NCBI RefSeq assembly: GCF_019455385.1
Contig: NZ_JACOFR010000032.1
Span: 20,149-84,148, forward strand
Length of the DNA stretch: 64,000 nucleotides
Source of the DNA: Bradyrhizobium sp. BR 10289
Lineage (GTDB): Bacteria; Pseudomonadota; Alphaproteobacteria; Rhizobiales; Xanthobacteraceae
Direction of reading: 5' to 3'
Made by a program: the position numbers and the translations under genes. Each line of letters starts with the position of its first letter. Position 1 is the first letter of the stretch. Under the pieces are notes generated by a model that worked only from the letters and a program-made list of their open reading frames with translations, was not told where the DNA came from and did no database searches. Below, in pieces: positions 17,112 to 25,420 of the stretch.

Positions 17112-18092
17112 ATGAGATTTTTTGGACGAAGTTTTGCGCTCGCGACGATCCTGGCGCTGACGCTGGCCGCCCCCGGCCATGCCACCGATACCATCCGCCT
17201 TGCAGTGCAGAAGACCGGAACATTCTCCTGGGAGCTGGCGACGATCCGCAGCGCGGAGCTCGACAAGGAAGCCGATCTGTCGCTGGAGGTCACTGAGCTT
17301 GCGAGTCCCGAGGCCGGCAAGATCGCGCTCCGTGCCGGCAATGCCGACATCATGCTGTCGGACTGGCTGTGGGTGTCGCGCGAGCGCGCGCTCGGCGCCA
17401 GGCTGACCTTCTATCCCTATTCCAGCGCGCTCGGCGCGGTGATGGTACCGGCGTCTTCGCCGATCAGGACGCTGGCCGATCTGAAGGGCCGCAAGCTGGC
17501 GGTCGGCGGCGGTCCCATCGACAAGAGCTGGCTGCTGCTGCAGGCGCGGATGAAGCAGGACGGCATCGACCTGAAGTCCGATGCGACCATCGTCTATGGC
17601 GCCCCGCCTTTGATCGCGGCGAAGGCGCTCGACGGCGAGATGGATGCGAGCCTCAATTTCTGGAATTTCTGCGCCCAGCTCGAAGCCAAGGGTTTTCGCC
17701 GCCTCGCTGGCATCGAGGATATCCTGCCGAAGCTGGGGGCCAAAGGCGCGGTTTCCGCGGTCGGCTATGTCTTCGACGAGAACTGGGCGGCGAGCCACAA
17801 AGACGCCGTCGCGCGCTTCATCGCGATGACCCGCAAGGCCAAGCAGCTGCTGATCACCTCGGATGCGGCTTGGGACAAGATCGCACCGCTCACGGGTACG
17901 AGCGATCCCGCCCTGCTCAGGACCTACCGCGACCGCTATCGCGACGGCATTCCGCGCCGAAGCATCGTCGACGAGGAGGCCGACGCGCGCGTGCTCTATC
18001 GCGTGCTCGCCGAGATCGGCGGCCGCGACCTCGTCGGTCCTGCGGCGGAGCTGGACCCTGGTACCTTCTATCACGCAGTCCCCGGAGACTGA
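17112..18092 (+). CDS. ABC substrate-binding protein, NMT1/SsuA-like
   Basis: This 326-residue periplasmic protein has a signal peptide (RFFGRSFALATILALTLAAPGHA). The two-lobed fold is of the sulfonate/nitrate/taurine class: DTIRLAVQKTGTFSWELATIR, LRAGNADIMLSDWLWVSRERA, LADLKGRKLAVGGGPIDKSWLLLQARMKQDGIDL. I chose the ATG at 17112, which precedes the signal sequence. The permease and ATPase follow directly with minimal spacing. Members of this importer class occur next to quinoprotein loci, but the ligand here cannot be inferred from the residues seen. Confidence 0.83.
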   Translation: MRFFGRSFALATILALTLAAPGHATDTIRLAVQKTGTFSWELATIRSAELDKEADLSLEVTELASPEAGKIALRAGNADIMLSDWLWVSRERALGARLTFYPYSSALGAVMVPASSPIRTLADLKGRKLAVGGGPIDKSWLLLQARMKQDGIDLKSDATIVYGAPPLIAAKALDGEMDASLNFWNFCAQLEAKGFRRLAGIEDILPKLGAKGAVSAVGYVFDENWAASHKDAVARFIAMTRKAKQLLITSDAAWDKIAPLTGTSDPALLRTYRDRYRDGIPRRSIVDEEADARVLYRVLAEIGGRDLVGPAAELDPGTFYHAVPGD

Positions 18093-18093
18093 G

Positions 18094-18831
18094 GTGCTGC
18101 GCCTGCTCTCGTTCGCCCTGTTTCTCGCGGTGTGGTGGGTTGCGGCGCTGTTCGTCGGCGGCGCCAAGCTGCCCTCCCCGCCTGCGGTACTTCAGGTGAT
18201 GATCGCGGAGGCGTCGAGCGGTGCGCTATTCCTGCATCTCGGCGCGACGCTCGCACGGGTCATCCTCGCCTTTACGCTGGCGATGTCGCTCGGCAGCGCC
18301 ATCGGCTATCTGATGGGGCGGGTCAAGCTTGCCGACCGGCTCGGCGATCCCTGGTTGATCCTGCTGCTCAATTTGCCGGCGCTGGTCGTGATCGTGCTGG
18401 CCTATATCTGGGCCGGGCTGACCGAGGCCGCCGCGATCGCCGCGATCGCCATCAACAAGCTGCCGACCGCCATCGTCACCCTGCGCGAGGGCACCCGCGC
18501 GCTCGACCGCTCGCTCGACGAGATGGCGAGCGTGTTCGCGATGCCGCGTTGGCGCGCCTTCCGCCATGTCGTCCTGCCGCAGCTTGCGCCCTATATCGCG
18601 GCCTCGGCCCGCTCCGGCCTGTCGCTGGTGTGGAAGATCGTACTGGTCGCCGAGCTCCTGGGGCGGCCGAACGGCGTCGGGTTCGAAATCGGCGTCGCCT
18701 TCCAGCTGTTCGACACGCCGCGGCTGCTGGCCTATTCGCTGACCTTCGCCGCCGTCGTGCTCGTGATCGAGACCTTGCTGGTGCAGCCGTTCGAGGCCCG
18801 CGCAACCCGGTGGCGGCCTCGTGCGGCTTGA
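18094..18831 (+). CDS. ABC transporter permease, SsuC/TauC-like
   Basis: This 245-residue inner-membrane protein has about six transmembrane segments and the BPD permease cytoplasmic loop (EMASVFAMPRWRAFRHVVLPQLAPYIAAS). The start is a GTG at 18094, one base past the binding-protein stop, with GGAG upstream. It pairs with the binding protein at 17112 and the ATPase at 18821. The family imports small organic anions or related solutes; the substrate is unknown. Confidence 0.85.
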   Translation: MLRLLSFALFLAVWWVAALFVGGAKLPSPPAVLQVMIAEASSGALFLHLGATLARVILAFTLAMSLGSAIGYLMGRVKLADRLGDPWLILLLNLPALVVIVLAYIWAGLTEAAAIAAIAINKLPTAIVTLREGTRALDRSLDEMASVFAMPRWRAFRHVVLPQLAPYIAASARSGLSLVWKIVLVAELLGRPNGVGFEIGVAFQLFDTPRLLAYSLTFAAVVLVIETLLVQPFEARATRWRPRAA

Positions 18832-19531
18832 GGTCGACATCACAGGCAAGACGTTCAACAGTGCCGCGGGCGCAACGCACGAGGTGCTGGCGCCGCTCAA
18901 ATTCGCGCTGTCTTCAGGCGAAGTCGGCGTGCTGATCGGCCCGTCCGGCTGCGGCAAGAGCACGATGCTCCGCATCATCCTCGGGCTCGATCATGATTTT
19001 CGGGGACGCATCGCGCGCCCGCCGGAGGCACGCATCGGCATGGTGTTCCAGGAGCCGCGGCTGCTGCCGTGGCGTTCGGTCGAGCAGAACGTGCGGCTGG
19101 CTGCGCCCGATGTCACCGAGGCAAAACTGTCCGAGCTGTTCAGGATCCTGGAGCTGGACGCGCATCGCAGCCATTTTCCCGGCGAATTGTCGCTCGGCCT
19201 TGCCCGCCGCGTCGCGCTCGCCCGCGCTTTCGCCGTCGAGCCGGATCTGCTCGTGCTCGACGAGCCCCTCGCCTCGCTCGACGATGCGCTGGCCGGCCGA
19301 CTGCGCGACGAGATCGCAACGCTGGTGGCGAGCCGCCCCGTGATGACGCTGCTCGTCACCCACAGCCTCGACGATGCGATCCGCCTCGGCGACCGCCTGT
19401 TCTTCCTGTCGCCGCGCCCGGCGCGCATCGTGCAGGAGGTGCCGATCGCCGTTCCGCGCGCCGCGCGCAGCGAGACGGAGCTCGGCAGGATCAAGGCGCA
19501 GCTCGCAACGCTGCCGCTTGAATCGAAATGA
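18821..19531 (+). CDS. ABC transporter ATPase, SsuB/TauB-like with degenerate signature
   Basis: This 236-residue cytoplasmic ATPase has Walker A GPSGCGKST, Q-loop MVFQEPRLLPWRS, Walker B LLVLDEPLASLD and H-loop VTHSLDDAIRLGDR. The signature motif reads LSLGLARRVALARAF instead of LSGGxxQRVALARA, so the second position and the glutamine region are altered. It starts at GTG 18821, overlapping the permease end by 11 bp. It energises the importer encoded by the two preceding genes. Whether the altered signature lowers activity is unknown. Confidence 0.85.
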   Translation: MRLEVDITGKTFNSAAGATHEVLAPLKFALSSGEVGVLIGPSGCGKSTMLRIILGLDHDFRGRIARPPEARIGMVFQEPRLLPWRSVEQNVRLAAPDVTEAKLSELFRILELDAHRSHFPGELSLGLARRVALARAFAVEPDLLVLDEPLASLDDALAGRLRDEIATLVASRPVMTLLVTHSLDDAIRLGDRLFFLSPRPARIVQEVPIAVPRAARSETELGRIKAQLATLPLESK

Positions 19532-19579
19532 CAACTCGTGGTCAACTGTATCGAACGAGACTGTCGAGGGAGGTTCACC

Positions 19580-19933
19580 ATGCGGCGCACGCTGATTGCG
19601 GTCGGCATCCTCTTGGTTGCGATGCCGGGCGCAGCGCTCGCGCAGGCCAAGGGCAAAGGCATCAGGCTGTGGAATCTCACGACGGAGACGATCTCCGGCT
19701 TCCAGCTCTCGCCGGCCGGCAAGACGGACTGGGGCCCGAACCAGTGCCTGAACGACAAGGACAAGGAGGTCGACCACGACGAGCGGCTGCGCATCACCGG
19801 CGTCGAACCGGGCCGCTACGACGCCAAGGTCAGCTATCCCAATGAGCGCCAATGCGTCGTCCGCGACATCGAGATCAAGGCCGACGCGGTGTTCTCGATC
19901 GCCGACAAGGATTTGAAGGACTGCACGAAGTAG
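19580..19933 (+). CDS. Small exported protein of the quinoprotein region
   Basis: This 117-residue protein has a signal peptide (MRRTLIAVGILLVAMPGAALA). The mature beta-rich domain reads GKGIRLWNLTTETISGFQLSPAGKTDWGPNQCLNDKD ... LRITGVEPGRYDAKVSYPNERQCVVRDIEI, with three cysteines. I do not recognise a named family. The ATG at 19580 has GAGGGAGG eight bases upstream. It follows the SsuABC-like importer by 48 bp and is probably in the same transcript. It converges on the small gene at 19938 with a 4-bp gap. Confidence 0.72.
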   Translation: MRRTLIAVGILLVAMPGAALAQAKGKGIRLWNLTTETISGFQLSPAGKTDWGPNQCLNDKDKEVDHDERLRITGVEPGRYDAKVSYPNERQCVVRDIEIKADAVFSIADKDLKDCTK

Positions 19934-19937
19934 CGCC

Positions 19938-20147
19938 TTACGCCTTGTCGTTCGGGTGCGGATATTCGCAGCGCCAGCGCACCGCCTGCCACTTCGGGTG
20001 CTCGCCGACCCATTGCGCGATATAGGGCGGCGCGGCCATCGCGCATTGCGTGGGCGAGCCCGCATAGTTGAATACGATATGCTGCTCCTCGCAGGTCGCA
20101 GGCGAGAGCACCGCACACACAGTCACCACCAGGTCAATCGGGTTCAT
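19938..20147 (-). CDS. Small hypothetical protein (69 aa)
   Basis: This 69-residue protein starts MNPIDLVVTVCAVLSPATCEEQHIVF, with one hydrophobic N-terminal stretch, and continues APPYIAQWVGEHPKWQAVRWRCEYPHPNDKA. It has four cysteines. The ATG at 20147 has GAGGATCC upstream. The N-terminus could be an uncleaved anchor or a poor signal peptide. I do not know its function; the reading frame and Cys pattern look like a real small gene. Confidence 0.65.
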   Translation of the reverse strand: MNPIDLVVTVCAVLSPATCEEQHIVFNYAGSPTQCAMAAPPYIAQWVGEHPKWQAVRWRCEYPHPNDKA

Positions 20148-20231
20148 GCCGGGATCCTCTCGCATGGGGCGGACGGAGGTTAGCACGAAAGGATACGTCT
20201 CAAGGAAGGGGAAGTTTCAATTTGGCGGGAG

Positions 20232-20270
20232 GAAGGTTCCCCCTTCCCGCAAGGGGGAAGGGCGAAGATC
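20232..20270. repeat. Palindromic repeat, family A
   Basis: The sequence CCCCCTTCCCGCAAGGGGGA forms a hairpin just downstream of the outer-membrane protein gene (leftward), where it could act in termination. It is related to the copies at 7355 and 9243. Confidence 0.6.
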
Positions 20271-20274
20271 GCGT

Positions 20275-21144
20275 CTAGAAATTCACGCCGAACACCAGTC
20301 GCGCCTGGTGCCGCTCGAAATTGACGAGGTCGAGATTGGCTCCCGTCCCGGCCGGTCTCCCCCAGGCCTGCATGCTCCAGCTCAACGTCAGCCGCGATGT
20401 CTCCGAGAGCTGGAAATAAGCGGTCGGACCGACGAACAACGCCTGCCCTGCGAACTCGCCGAGGCCGATGCCCTCGTACTGCCGGAAATAGCGCATCTCA
20501 CCGCCAAGCAGCACGTCGGGGCGCACGCGGACGAGGCCGGCGAAGGCAGCGCCAATGGTCGAGCTCTTCTCCGACACGCCCGCGACCTCGAAGCGCGCCC
20601 ATTCCGGCTGGTAGATCAGGTTGAGCGCACCGATGACGTAGTTCGGGACAAGCTCGCGGTCGAAGGCGAGCGTGAAGTCGGTGCCATACATCCGGCCTTT
20701 TGCGCCAGAGGTCTCATCAATGCGGTCGCCATGGAGCTCGGCCGCGACGGTCATGCCGAACGGCGCGCGCTCGCGGTCGAGCAGGCGATAACGCAGGTCG
20801 AGCGAGGCGCCCTGGAAGTTGAACTGGCGACGATCGTCGAGATCGGGGACGCCGGTGATGTCGTGCAGGGTGGCGGTGCCGCCGAGCTCGATGCGAAAAT
20901 TCGGCAACGGCACAACTTCGATCTCGAATTCCTGCCCGATGGCGCGATAGGTGCCGCCGCCCTTGCCGAAGCGCCCCGTGGTCTCAGTCTGGAATTCGCG
21001 TTCGCCGACATTGCCGACGTCGGTGCCGATCATGAAGCCGAAGATGTGCTCGGTATCAAAGCCCTCTTCGGCGCTGACGCACACAGGTGCAAGCGCGACT
21101 GTGCAGACAATGATGGTCCAGAATGTATGGGCTCTCGCGCGCAT
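20275..21144 (-). CDS. Outer-membrane beta-barrel protein of unknown role
   Basis: This 289-residue protein has a signal peptide ending CVSA and alternating amphipathic strands throughout (FNFQGASLDLRYRLLD, FGMTVAAELHGDRI, RLTLSWSMQAWGR). It ends in HQARLVFGVNF, the C-terminal Phe signature of outer-membrane barrels. The length suits a 12-14-strand barrel. It is the last of three leftward genes (lanM, pqqA, barrel) and could provide outer-membrane passage for a ligand of this pathway. That role is inference only. The true start may be 21144 or an in-frame codon five residues upstream. Confidence 0.75.
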   Translation of the reverse strand: MRARAHTFWTIIVCTVALAPVCVSAEEGFDTEHIFGFMIGTDVGNVGEREFQTETTGRFGKGGGTYRAIGQEFEIEVVPLPNFRIELGGTATLHDITGVPDLDDRRQFNFQGASLDLRYRLLDRERAPFGMTVAAELHGDRIDETSGAKGRMYGTDFTLAFDRELVPNYVIGALNLIYQPEWARFEVAGVSEKSSTIGAAFAGLVRVRPDVLLGGEMRYFRQYEGIGLGEFAGQALFVGPTAYFQLSETSRLTLSWSMQAWGRPAGTGANLDLVNFERHQARLVFGVNF

Positions 21145-21208
21145 TCCGAACACTACCACGGCTTCGACGGCCTATGCCATCGAAGCCGCGGCAGGTCGTC
21201 AGTCTTGC

Positions 21209-21289
21209 TTATTTGCGCGCAGCGCAGGCGTACATGTTGATTTCCATGCCGACCGGCACTTCCACGATCTTCGGAGCTTTCCAGGCCAT
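21209..21289 (-). CDS. pqqA: PQQ precursor peptide PqqA
   Basis: This 26-residue peptide reads MAWKAPKIVEVPVGMEINMY followed by ACAARK. It contains the invariant Glu16-x3-Tyr20 pair that PqqE cross-links to make pyrroloquinoline quinone. Length and sequence are typical of PqqA (22-29 residues). The ATG at 21289 has GGAGA upstream. No pqqB, C, D or E is in the window, so this copy is separated from the biosynthesis genes. It lies between lanM and an outer-membrane barrel gene, just across from a PQQ dehydrogenase. Confidence 0.93.
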   Translation of the reverse strand: MAWKAPKIVEVPVGMEINMYACAARK

Positions 21290-21461
21290 TCGGGGTCTCC
21301 CCAACGTATTGAGCGCGACATCGCGCGGGGCAAAACCTAGGGCTGCGTCAGGCACAGTGCAAGCGTGGAATCCGACCGAGAGCACAGCGAACTGTCGCAT
21401 TTCACTCGAGAATTTCGCTCTCGGGCAAATCGCCTTCGCTCCCAGTCAAGCCGCAAGATTT

Positions 21462-21854
21462 TCACCGTAACAATCGCAGCAGCGCGCGGCCGGCGCGCGA
21501 GTTCAGCTCTTTCGCATCCAGCGTTCCGTCGTGATCGGGATTCGCCGCGTTGAAGCGCTGCTCGACTACCGACAGATATTCGTCGAGCGTGAGAGTGCCA
21601 TCGCGGTCGGGATCGGCAGCCGCGAGTTCTTTCGCCGTCAACCGTCCGCGCAATTCGCGCGCGTCCAGCGTGCCGTCGTGATCGGGATCGAGTTTTGCGA
21701 ACAATGCGGTCGCGGCCTTCTTCACCTCGGCGAGATCGAGCGTGCCGTCATTGTCGGTGTCGAACATCTTGACGGCGTTGCCAGAGGCAGCCCACGCCGG
21801 TCCGGACAGCAATGCGAGCGTGAGCCCAAACGCAACTGAACGACGTGAAATCAT
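21462..21854 (-). CDS. lanM: Lanmodulin-type lanthanide-binding EF-hand protein
   Basis: This 130-residue periplasmic protein has a signal peptide (MISRRSVAFGLTLALLSGPAWA) and four EF-hand loops. They are DTDNDGTLDLAE (32-43), DPDHDGTLDARE (56-67), DPDRDGTLTLDE (81-92) and NPDHDGTLDAKE (105-116). Three have Pro at loop position 2, and the loops are only 12-13 residues apart. Both features are hallmarks of lanmodulin and differ from calmodulin. EF1 has Thr33 instead of Pro, EF3 has Thr89 at position 9, and EF4 starts with Asn, as in known lanmodulins. Lanmodulin binds lanthanides with picomolar-range affinity in the periplasm. GGGAGG precedes the ATG at 21854. Confidence 0.9.
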   Translation of the reverse strand: MISRRSVAFGLTLALLSGPAWAASGNAVKMFDTDNDGTLDLAEVKKAATALFAKLDPDHDGTLDARELRGRLTAKELAAADPDRDGTLTLDEYLSVVEQRFNAANPDHDGTLDAKELNSRAGRALLRLLR

Positions 21855-22190
21855 TTTGACCTCCCTGACCAAGAGCCCCGATTCGCGGGGGATCGACACG
21901 AGATAAGTCTACAAGCGAGCTCCGGTTCAAGTCCCGAATTGCACCCCGAGCACCGCACAACCGGGAACCCGGTGACCCAAGGACAAATCCGACTCAGCGC
22001 CGCTTCACGGCGCGGAATTTTTTCAGCGCCTGCGCACAAGTGAAAGTCGCTTGTCAGGTCTCCGTCAGGAGACCGCATCTGGCATCCAACATATCGGCAA
22101 CGCGCGTTCGACTTTCGTATTGACGGGTTTTGCATTCGGGCGGAGTGTTGCGCTCGCAGCGTCAAAAGGCGCGCATATTGGGAGGAACGG
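21855..22190. promoter_or_regulatory. Divergent control region between lanM and the first PQQ dehydrogenase
   Basis: This 336-bp region must hold promoters for lanM (leftward) and the dehydrogenase (rightward). A perfect dyad GGTCTCC-GTCA-GGAGACC lies at 22057-22074, and a TTGACG hexamer near 22119 could be a -35 element for the dehydrogenase. No gene is evident. Confidence 0.5.
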
Positions 22191-23855
22191 ATGAAACGCT
22201 TTGCGATGGCCGCGAGCCTCGTCATGCTTGCATCGAATTGTGCAAGCGCCCAGACCACCGAGCAGCTGGTCAAGGGTGCGACCGATACATCGAACGTTCT
22301 CAATTACGGGATGGGCTACAATCTCCAGCGCTTCTCGACCCTCAATCAGATCAACAAGGACACGGTGAAGAACCTCGTCCCGGTCTGGAACTACTCCTTC
22401 AACGATGATCGCAGCGAGGAATCGCAGCCGCTGGTGTACCAGGGCGTGATCTACGTGACCTCGCACAACGCAACCATGGCGGTCGACGCCAAGACCGGCA
22501 AGCAGATCTGGAAATCCAAGGTCGAATATCCCGCCGAGACGCCGCGCATCGTCTGCTGCGGCATCATCAATCGCGGCGCCGCGCTCTACGACGGCAAGGT
22601 GTTCCGCACCACACTCGATGCCAATGTGATCGCGCTCGATGCCAAGGATGGCAAGGAGCTGTGGCGGCAGAAGGCCGCCGACATCAAGGAAGGCTATTCG
22701 ATGACGGTGGCCCCGTTGGTCGCCGACGGTGTCGTCATCACCGGCATCTCCGGCGCCGAGTTCGGCACCCGCGGCTTCATCGACGGCTGGGATCCGGCGA
22801 CGGGCAAGCATCTGTGGCGCACCCATTCGATCCCCTCGCCGGACGAGCCCGGCGGTGACACCTGGAAGGGCGACACCTGGAAGCTCGGCGGCGGCTCGAC
22901 CTGGATCACGGGTTCTTACGATCCGGAGCTCAACACCGTGTATTGGGGCATCGGCAATCCCGGCCCGTTCAATTCGGCGGTGCGGCCCGGCGACAATCTC
23001 TACACCTGCTCCGTGCTGGCGATGGATCCCAAGACCGGCAAGATCAAGTGGCATTACCAGTTCTCGCCGAACAATCCGTTCGACTATGACTCGGTGGCCG
23101 AGATGGTGCTTGCCGACATGACCATCGAGGGCAAGCCGACCAAGGTGCTGATGGATGCCAACCGCAACGGCTTCTTCTACGTGCTCGACCGCACCAACGG
23201 AAAGCTGCTCGCGGCCAATCCCTATGTGAAGGTGAACTGGGCGACCGGTATCGACATGAAGACCGGCAAGCCGATCGAGACCGACGTCTCCAAGGACGCG
23301 CGCGAGGGCAAGAAGGTGACGGTCTATCCGTCGATCCTCGGCGGCAAGAACTGGGAGCCGATGTCGTTCAATCCGCAGACCGGCCTTGCCTACGCCAACA
23401 CCCTCGCCTTCGGCGGCAAGTACAAGTCGGAGCCCGTCACCTTCAAGCAGGGCGAATGGTATCTCGGCATGGACCTGACCGATCCCTGGGAGTTCGGCGA
23501 CGGCGCGCGCGGCCATCTGAAGGCGATCGATCCGATGACCGGCAAGGCAAAATGGGAGGCGCCGGCCGACATTCCGCGCTTCTCCGGCGTGCTCTCGACC
23601 GCGGGTGGCGTCGTCTTCACGGGCGCGCTGACCGGCGAGTTCGAGGCTTTCGACGCCGACACCGGCAAGAAGCTCTGGCAGTTCCAGACCGGCTCCGGCA
23701 TTGAGGGACAGCCGGTGACCTGGCAGCAGGACGGCGTGCAGTACATCGCCGTGACGAGCGGCTATGGCGGCGTGTACTCGCTGTTCTCCGGCGACGAACG
23801 GCTTGCGAAAGTGCCGCCCGGCGGCTCGCTGTGGGTTTTTGCGGTCAAGCAGTAA
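22191..23855 (+). CDS. PQQ-dependent alcohol dehydrogenase, lanthanide type (ExaF/PedH-like)
   Basis: This 554-residue periplasmic eight-bladed propeller enzyme has a signal peptide (MKRFAMAASLVMLASNCASA). The vicinal disulfide pair is Cys122-Cys123 (VCCGIINRG). Metal ligands Glu190 and Asn256 are in place, and the catalytic Asp298 is followed by Asp300 (FDYD), the extra Asp that coordinates lanthanides. It oxidises alcohols or aldehydes with PQQ and passes electrons to a c-type cytochrome. A cytochrome c gene and a XoxJ-like gene follow in the same operon. Sequence features favour an ExaF-like ethanol-type enzyme over methanol-specific XoxF, with moderate certainty. Confidence 0.92.
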   Translation: MKRFAMAASLVMLASNCASAQTTEQLVKGATDTSNVLNYGMGYNLQRFSTLNQINKDTVKNLVPVWNYSFNDDRSEESQPLVYQGVIYVTSHNATMAVDAKTGKQIWKSKVEYPAETPRIVCCGIINRGAALYDGKVFRTTLDANVIALDAKDGKELWRQKAADIKEGYSMTVAPLVADGVVITGISGAEFGTRGFIDGWDPATGKHLWRTHSIPSPDEPGGDTWKGDTWKLGGGSTWITGSYDPELNTVYWGIGNPGPFNSAVRPGDNLYTCSVLAMDPKTGKIKWHYQFSPNNPFDYDSVAEMVLADMTIEGKPTKVLMDANRNGFFYVLDRTNGKLLAANPYVKVNWATGIDMKTGKPIETDVSKDAREGKKVTVYPSILGGKNWEPMSFNPQTGLAYANTLAFGGKYKSEPVTFKQGEWYLGMDLTDPWEFGDGARGHLKAIDPMTGKAKWEAPADIPRFSGVLSTAGGVVFTGALTGEFEAFDADTGKKLWQFQTGSGIEGQPVTWQQDGVQYIAVTSGYGGVYSLFSGDERLAKVPPGGSLWVFAVKQ

Positions 23856-23865
23856 CCCCGGCGCG

Positions 23866-24222
23866 ATGCTGAAAGAGGTCTCTCATAAGACGGTGGCGAT
23901 CCTCGCCACCGTCGCGGTCCTGATGGTCGCGCTTGCGGCGACCGTTCGCGCCGCGGATGACGCAACCGGCAATCCCGTGCAGGCACAGATCGACCACGGC
24001 AAGTCGACCTATGCCGAAAAATGCTCGCACTGCCATGGCCCCAATCTGATGAACTCCGGCACCATTACGCCGGATTTGCGCGCCTTCCCCGACGACAAGA
24101 CGCGCTTCGTCACCACGGTGAAGAACGGCAAAAACAACAAGATGCCGCCTTGGGGGGACATCCTCAATGACGACGAGATCGGCAATCTCTGGGCCTTCAT
24201 CTCGAGCCGGAGGAAGCCATGA
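23866..24222 (+). CDS. c-type cytochrome, electron acceptor of the PQQ dehydrogenase
   Basis: This 118-residue exported cytochrome has a signal/anchor stretch (TVAILATVAVLMVALAATVRA), heme site Cys53-Ser-His-Cys56-His57 and a probable axial Met in NKMPPWGD. It lies 10 bp after the dehydrogenase and its stop overlaps the next gene (ATGA). It most likely accepts electrons from the dehydrogenase at 22191 and delivers them to an oxidase. The start is the ATG at 23866. Confidence 0.88.
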   Translation: MLKEVSHKTVAILATVAVLMVALAATVRAADDATGNPVQAQIDHGKSTYAEKCSHCHGPNLMNSGTITPDLRAFPDDKTRFVTTVKNGKNNKMPPWGDILNDDEIGNLWAFISSRRKP

Positions 24223-25142
24223 GACGCCGGCTCGCCGCGTGGAGCGCCGTCGCGATCCTGGCGATCTCGGCCGCGCATGCAGCCGATGATCCGCTCAAAG
24301 TCTGCCTCGACGAGGACCGGCCGCCGCTCTCGCTGCATCAGCGCGGCAAGCCCGATGCCGGTTTCGACGTGCTGCTGGCACAGGCGATTGCGGAGCGGAT
24401 GGGACGGTCACTGAAAATCCAGTGGTTCGAGAGCAAGCTCGACGAGGATTCCAGCCCGCAGCTCGAAGCCAATGCGTTGCTTTCGGATGGGCGCTGCGCG
24501 CTGGTCGGCGGCTATGCGCTGACGCAGGACTCCCTGGTCAAACCCGGCATGAAGACGGCACGCCTGCCCGACTTTGCCGGCGCCACCCGCGACGACCGGC
24601 GCCGCCGCGTCGCGCTCGGCGTGCTCGTGCCGAGCCAGCCTTACATCTATTCGCCAATGACGGTGGTGCTGGGACCGAAGGCGCAGGGCCGCAGCATCGA
24701 CGATATCGGCGACCTCGCCGGTTTGCGCCTCGCGATCGAGAGCGGCTCGCTCGGCGATGCCATTCTGATGACCTTCGACAAGGGCCGCCTGATCGACAGC
24801 ATTACGCATCTGGTCCCCGGCCGCGACGACCTCCTCGGTGCGCTTCAGCGTGGCGACTATGACGCGACCCTGATCGACCTCGCCCGCTTCGACGCCCATC
24901 GCGCCGCGCATCCCGACACCGCGATTACCGCGTCGGGCTATTACTATCCGATCGGCGCCAACCGCGGCTATGTCAGCCTCGCCAGCGACGGCGTGCTGAT
25001 CGACGCCGTGAACAAGGCGCTTGGTGAGCTCGCCGCGGAAGGCAAGATCGCAGAGTTCGGCAAGCAGGCGGGGCTGACCTATCTGCCACCGCGCGAGCCC
25101 GCGATTTTGGGCGATGTCTGGATGAAGATCATTCAACGGTGA
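24219..25142 (+). CDS. Quinoprotein-associated periplasmic binding protein (second XoxJ-like)
   Basis: This 307-residue protein has a signal peptide (RRLAAWSAVAILAISAAHA) and a solute-binding fold of the MoxJ/XoxJ type: LKVCLDEDRPPLSLHQRGKPDAGFDVLLAQAIAERMGRSL, EANALLSDGRCALVGGYALT, GYVSLASDGVLIDAVNKALGEL. It is translationally coupled to the cytochrome gene and belongs to the dehydrogenase-cytochrome-XoxJ trio. That arrangement parallels xoxF-xoxG-xoxJ operons of methylotrophs. It probably assists maturation or cofactor loading of the dehydrogenase. Confidence 0.85.
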   Translation: MRRRLAAWSAVAILAISAAHAADDPLKVCLDEDRPPLSLHQRGKPDAGFDVLLAQAIAERMGRSLKIQWFESKLDEDSSPQLEANALLSDGRCALVGGYALTQDSLVKPGMKTARLPDFAGATRDDRRRRVALGVLVPSQPYIYSPMTVVLGPKAQGRSIDDIGDLAGLRLAIESGSLGDAILMTFDKGRLIDSITHLVPGRDDLLGALQRGDYDATLIDLARFDAHRAAHPDTAITASGYYYPIGANRGYVSLASDGVLIDAVNKALGELAAEGKIAEFGKQAGLTYLPPREPAILGDVWMKIIQR

Positions 25143-25149
25143 TACTCTC

Positions 25150-25206
25150 CGTGTCCCGGACGCGGTGCAGCACGCAGTGACGCTGCGCAGAGCCGGGACC
25201 CAGCAT
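25150..25206. repeat. Palindromic repeat, family C
   Basis: The sequence begins GTGTCCCGGACGCGGTGCAG and ends with CGCAGAGCCGGGACCC, an interrupted inverted repeat. A second copy of the same type lies at 63850-63905. It follows the dehydrogenase operon. The rest of the 278-bp gap to the next gene holds no recognisable gene. Confidence 0.65.
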
Positions 25207-25420
25207 GCGACGGCACTCGCTGCTGGTGCCCGTGAATTCTCCGATCACCACCAGCCGGCGCGACCTCCTCGCCCCCGAGATCAGATCCGCCGAGCTGCGT
25301 CTTCCGCGTGACGCACAATTGGGCATGGCGGCCTTGTCGAATGCGCCAATCTGTCTCGCCTGCCACCCATGGCAGCGTCAGCCCGATGCAGTAGGTTCGG
25401 CGAAAATCCGGGAGAGAATC

